Shown here: positions 61,001 through 64,000 of the stretch, piece after piece
How the letters are laid out: every line of letters begins with the position of its first letter
Position numbering within the stretch: the first letter of the stretch is position 1
NCBI GenBank assembly: GCA_027627225.1
Contig: CM051029.1
Span: 14,706,159 to 14,770,158 of the forward strand
Direction of reading: 5' to 3'
DNA from: Congeria kusceri
Lineage: Eukaryota; Mollusca; Bivalvia; Myida; Dreissenidae
Length of the DNA: 64,000 bases
The notes under the pieces: generated by a model
The model's database searches: none
Told to the model about the DNA's origin: nothing
The model's input: the letters and a program-made list of their open reading frames with translations, nothing else
Position numbers and translations under genes: made by a program

Positions 61001-62413
61001 TTTTATTGAACAAAAAATGAATTAATAACTAACAAAATATAATTAATATATAATTAATTTTTAATTCCAAAAAAAACAATGTTTTATGATGCACTGTGAA
61101 CTTTAGATAAAAAAATTATATTTAAATTTAAAGTTTTATTAATGTGTGTATTGCTAGAATGGAAACTTGGAAAAAAAACTTGGAAAATAGAATAATGTAA
61201 TACAACTTGAAAATATCTTATTAATTTATGGAGAATTTGATGATGATGATGATGGACTTGGTACTATGATAATGATTGACATGGTCTGATGATGGTAATA
61301 ACAAGCAAAATTATGGTTAAGCGCTTTTTGGAAAACACTTCTCCTTGAAGTGGCCTCACTTCTCCCTAAACTGAACTGAGGGAGAAGTGACTTCTCCCTC
61401 AAATTTGTCCCTAGGCTGAGCCCTGATAGCAGGGGCTGTTTAAAGAAATCATCCCCTAGCAAAATTTCTTTAAAATCAGACACTTTTCCCCAAAGTTGAC
61501 TTTACTCCTAGATTTTTGCTTTCCTTCACCAAATTGTATACACATTTTTTTCCCAAAACCTAGGGCCTAAGTCCCAATCCCCAGCCTCTGAAAAACAGCC
61601 CTGATGAGCTAGCATGAACCTGGTTAAAGTAGACATGTCTGTTTTAGATAACATACTATCATTAACTACTAATGGTTTGGCAGAAGTACCTTTACCATAC
61701 CGGAATGTGAAACACAAAAATGTATACTATAATTTAATGAAACCTTTTTCTGGAAACCACTGAATTCGAAATCCCGAGGGATCTCCCGCTTTGCCGATCC
61801 ATTCTGTACATATATCAGACTGATGTCCAGGTTTTCTTTTGCTGCGAACTGAACAGTAATTTAATTAAAATAAATTATACCCTAATAAACTTAAATTATT
61901 ACTCAGTCAATAAGGAAATAATAAGCAAATAATAACTGTTAGTGTTAAATCCGCAAACACTCCATTTTTTTCCCTACATGTACATGGTTTAACAGGATAT
62001 AGCAGCTATATGAAGTTGAACATTAGCATTAATGACTACTGAAATATAAAACTGTTGATGATAATAAAAATTGTTAACATACATGGTTTTCTGTATCCAA
62101 AAAGCTTTCATGCATTAACCTCAACAACAACAGCAAATTCAGTTATGCTATAAATGCTTTAAATTTAATACATTTTAACAGATAGTGGCATAAACAATCA
62201 TATATGGGTCGATTTGGGGTATTTGTGTCGCCCATCAAACGTAGTAGGTGGGTGGGGTAATGCTATCAATAAGACTATATGATGAGTCTCAGACAATTTG
62301 TCTGAGACATCATATTAAGAAATAGATAGATTAGGAAATATTCTAACATTTACAAATCCATGTAGCAGATCAATAAAAGAGCAAATAGTACCTTGATAAT
62401 GAGACGACGCCAT
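39694..62413 (-). CDS. SET / 45-aa repeat / tyrosine-recombinase-like / SANT-like chimeric gene, copy 2
   Basis: This is the unit-2 counterpart of the gene at 10281-32513. Exons in transcript order: 62413-62392, 61848-61744, 60148-59992, 56161-56045, 55772-55694, 52663-52654, 51077-48024, 47668-47581, 46615-46471, 45581-45456, 45039-44844, 42862-42785, 41920-41843, 41531-41463, 40343-40296, 39914-39694. All splice borders and phases are kept, so nothing marks this copy as a pseudogene. The product is about 1530 residues, 136 longer than copy 1: the repeat exon has three more 45-residue units and one codon that copy 1 lost. Outside that exon I see no difference in the coding sequence apart from possible isolated substitutions. 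The exon-12 donor reads GTAAG here and GTAGG in copy 1. Confidence 0.77.
40064..40096. repeat. (TA)n microsatellite in intron 15 (copy 2)
   Basis: Counterpart of 10651-10687. Confidence 0.85.
40296..42862 (-). CDS. Acidic linker exons 12-15, including a duplicated exon (copy 2)
   Basis: Exons 42862-42785, 41920-41843, 41531-41463 and 40343-40296, with the same sequence and phase as in copy 1. The exon-12 donor is GTAAGAA here and GTAGGAA in copy 1. Confidence 0.67.
43042..44155. mobile_element. Helitron-like element with ~155-bp units, intron 11 (copy 2)
   Basis: Counterpart of 13634-14747 with the same start and end hairpins. Confidence 0.65.
44844..46615 (-). CDS. Tyrosine-recombinase-like C-terminal lobe, exons 9-11 (copy 2)
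   Basis: Exons 46615-46471, 45581-45456 and 45039-44844. Coding sequence and borders match copy 1, including the MRKYLAT, HMGHE and HRTFYRL motifs; differences are confined to flanking intron bases. Confidence 0.75.
45843..45996. repeat. 77-bp tandem duplication in intron 9 (copy 2)
   Basis: Same pair of 77-bp units as at 16436-16589. Confidence 0.9.
47581..47668 (-). CDS. Exon 8, linker between repeats and recombinase-like domain (copy 2)
   Basis: Same exon as in copy 1, with the same borders and coding sequence. Confidence 0.62.
48024..51077 (-). CDS. Large exon of 45-residue repeats (exon 7, copy 2)
   Basis: A 3054-nt counterpart of the copy-1 exon with about 22 repeats, 408 nt longer. 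The difference is one block of three extra units (variants TRVREAGRP, TQVREAARP, YRVHAAARP) plus the codon missing from copy 1. Splice borders and phases are the same. The change is an exact multiple of the unit and stays in frame, as expected for slippage or unequal exchange in a coding minisatellite. Confidence 0.85.
51834..52250. mobile_element. Element with ATGCCCCCGG / CCGGGGGCAT ends, intron 6 (copy 2)
   Basis: Counterpart of 22020-22436 with the same ends and two units. Confidence 0.6.
52654..52663 (-). CDS. 10-nt microexon (exon 6, copy 2)
   Basis: The same ten bases, acceptor tract and GTAGGT donor as in copy 1. Its preservation in both copies is expected from recent duplication and is not independent evidence of function. 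Confidence 0.64.
52964..55362. mobile_element. Outer element with TATACCCCC ends, intron 5 (copy 2)
   Basis: Counterpart of 23151-25558; ten bases near its left end are missing compared with copy 1. Confidence 0.6.
53672..55150. mobile_element. Inner composite Helitron-like element (copy 2)
   Basis: Counterpart of 23868-25346, nested in the same place. Confidence 0.62.
55694..61848 (-). CDS. SET methyltransferase domain, exons 2-5 (copy 2)
   Basis: Exons at 61848-61744, 60148-59992, 56161-56045 and 55772-55694. The coded protein matches copy 1: GRGVVTT, LGRLVNHG and AGEEILYNYG are all present and all splice borders are kept. Intron 3 differs from copy 1 by extra segments of 61 bp (56794-56854) and 36 bp (58236-58271). 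Confidence 0.87.
58551..59446. repeat. ~64-bp minisatellite in intron 3, split by a MITE (copy 2)
   Basis: Counterpart of 28650-29545 with the same interruption at 58810-59219. Confidence 0.7.
58810..59219. mobile_element. hAT-like MITE inserted in the intron-3 minisatellite (copy 2)
   Basis: Counterpart of 28909-29318 with the same inverted ends. Confidence 0.55.
62277..62314. repeat. Near-perfect inverted repeat in intron 1 (copy 2)
   Basis: Same inverted repeat as at 32377-32414. Confidence 0.7.
62392..62413 (-). CDS. First coding exon (copy 2)
   Basis: Same 22 coding bases as in copy 1, with the same donor. One substitution just before the ATG changes the context to GGCAATGG, which keeps a purine at -3 and G at +4. 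Confidence 0.6.
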
Positions 62414-62702
62414 TGCCACTGTTTTATACCGCCACTGAGCGACAACACCATTGCGCATGCGTAGTGAAATTAATGTAGCAATCGGTTTTGGTAACAAAAT
62501 ACGGTGTTGCGAGTGTGACATATTTTTCCGGGGACACCAGTCCCCACTACCAAAAGAATTGATTACTTCAAAAAACACGTTTTCCACATTTAAATAAACG
62601 ACCGTATATGTGAGGACAAGTGAAATGTCCCCACTTACCAATGGTGTCCCCACTACGTGGGTAACAGTGTTATCAAATGTCCCTACTTACACGGTTCCAG
62701 CA

Positions 62703-62703
<1 letters not shown>
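62414..62703 (-). promoter_or_regulatory. Probable promoter / 5' region of copy 2
   Basis: Same arrangement as in copy 1, with the NRF-1-like motif at 62452-62463. The promoter lies between its own gene and the start of unit 3. Confidence 0.45.
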
Positions 62704-62704
<1 letters not shown>

Positions 62705-62742
<38 letters not shown>

Positions 62743-62770
62743 TCTCCCTCTCTCTCTCTCTCTCTCTCCC
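62705..62770. repeat. CT microsatellite at unit 2/unit 3 junction
   Basis: About 66 bp of CT with the same CCC interruptions as the 32805 tract, slightly longer. Confidence 0.95.
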
Positions 62771-64000
62771 TGGATACTTTAGGACGTAAAACGGGGACAA
62801 TACACCATAACCTGGGATCTGGGGACTCCCATTTGCAAACATCAAATACGCTGTTCTCCGAGTATTTTCTCATTGCCTTACCTCCCTTACACCACAAACG
62901 GCTGTTCAAGCTAATATCATCAAATTTATTTTTCGGATGAGAGACAGTGTGGGGACGAGAGACGGTAATAATCTGGGGACGCGAGTTATATGACCATGGG
63001 GACAAGAGAGACCGTGGGGCAGGGACACGTCCCCACCATGTCTCTCTAGAGATACTATAACGAGGACAACAGAGAGTATTAAGTTGGGACATGTCCCCAT
63101 TCAATGCAAATAATCTCTCAGAGATAGTATCATGTGAGGACAAATCTCATAGACAGTTCCTTTGAAATCATTGTAATCATTAATGGATCATCTTCAATGC
63201 TCTTTTCGCATTGTAACATATATTTTAAGAATATGATTTTCTAAACGATGCCATGAGTAGGAATACAGCTGTCCTTAGTAGCACGATAACCTCATCCTGT
63301 GTGTTCACTGGGAGCGATTTCGTCCGGATTATGCATCTAGCTCCAAGTTGGAGCTGCCCTGACATCAGAAAGCTAGTGGCTTAACTTCTTATGCTTGCGT
63401 AGCACGAGTTCGCATGATGCCTCATGCATCTGGTAGCTATGGGCTGATCGGTACTGTTCCCGGACATCTGGTGCTTGTTTAAGAAAATAGTATCATTACA
63501 CGTCGATGATAAGGTTATTACCAGGACCGAATAACCTGCACAGTGCATAAGACCTGATATTGACAGCCAAATGTTGAGAATAGTTTCACGTCACTAATAC
63601 AGTTGCATAGAATACAGTTGTACGACTAATAAACGGAAATTGGAAAATCCTAATTGCTAAGTGTTAAGTCCCCTGATCGTATTTACCATAGTATACAACC
63701 GAGCCCGTCAACATAACAGTAACATCTACAGCAGCGAAGTACAATTTAACATTTACAACCGACCATTTGTGCTGACTATTTGACTGCTACAATTAATTGA
63801 ACTAGGTTGTTTAACAAATAGTTCGGTTGTCGTAGCTTTACAATTTCCTTTGTAAGTTTATTTGTTCCATACATTAGAAATCAAAGCACCAGTTAAAATT
63901 ATAACGTGTTTGAAGAAATTTGAATTCAATCAACGGACAAAATAATCATGTTATGTGTATTTCAAGAAACAAAATGGTTTATACTTAATAACTCTTATAA
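62771..64000. repeat. Tandem segmental duplication, start of unit 3 (cut by window end)
   Basis: Begins with the same TGGATACTTTAGG after a CT tract and matches the first 1.2 kb of units 1 and 2. This part is non-coding in the other units. It shares with unit 2 some variants that unit 1 lacks, such as CACTAATACAG near 63593 where unit 1 has CACTAAACAG. Confidence 0.93.

Larger units (their letters stand above)
32867..62770. repeat. Tandem segmental duplication, unit 2 (about 29.9 kb)
   Basis: Head-to-tail copy of 3341-32866, ending in a CT tract at about 62705-62770. Offsets to unit 1 run from 29524 at the left edge to 29904 at the right edge and change only at the listed indels. Confidence 0.95.

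Noticed and set aside
1..64000. CRISPR arrays, bacterial operons, rRNA genes
   Set aside because: The tandem repeats lack the short-repeat/unique-spacer pattern, and the intron-rich gene structure marks this as animal DNA.

Overview
The window looks like nuclear DNA of an invertebrate animal, most likely a bivalve mollusc. It is AT-rich, its genes are split by introns, and it is full of short tandem-unit repeats, terminal hairpins and microsatellites of the kind common in bivalve genomes. The species assignment is inference. I see no bacterial or viral gene, rRNA, tRNA or CRISPR array.

Layout. Positions 1-3320 are a unique left flank with dispersed repeats, a short foldback element and, on the minus strand at 3167-3204, a minimal hammerhead-ribozyme motif of the Penelope-like/retrozyme type. 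From 3341 onward the window is a head-to-tail tandem array: unit 1 at 3341-32866 (about 29.5 kb), unit 2 at 32867-62770 (about 29.9 kb), and the first 1.2 kb of a third unit at 62771-64000. All three units start directly after a (CT)n tract. The units are almost identical by eye and differ by scattered substitutions and a few indels.

Each full unit carries one gene on the minus strand (32513 to 10281 in unit 1, 62413 to 39694 in unit 2). I assembled it by hand as 16 coding exons. All 15 junctions have GT/AG borders and keep frame. The predicted product is about 1394 residues in unit 1 and 1530 in unit 2. From N to C terminus it has: a KMT5A/SETD8-like SET domain (exons 1-5); a 10-nt microexon; a 2.6-3.1 kb exon coding for 19 or 22 copies of a 45-residue Pro/Ser/Glu-rich repeat; the C-terminal catalytic half of a tyrosine-recombinase-like fold (exons 9-11); an acidic linker that includes a duplicated exon (12/13); and a small SANT/Myb-like C-terminal domain. 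A fusion of a lysine-methyltransferase domain with a tyrosine-recombinase relic is the most interesting content. It suggests a recombinase-derived chromatin protein, but its function is unknown.

The rest of each unit (3341-10280, the introns, and their unit-2 counterparts) is non-coding as far as I can tell. It holds a 127-bp minisatellite, several composite elements with internal tandem units that end in a hairpin followed by CTAA (Helitron-like), a nested pair of such elements, an element with GGGGGCAT-type inverted ends, a hAT-like MITE and decayed repeats. One Helitron-like element ends four bases after the gene's stop codon and so would supply its 3' UTR. The main caution is that a tandem array this similar could partly be an assembly artefact (for example joined haplotypes), which long reads would settle.
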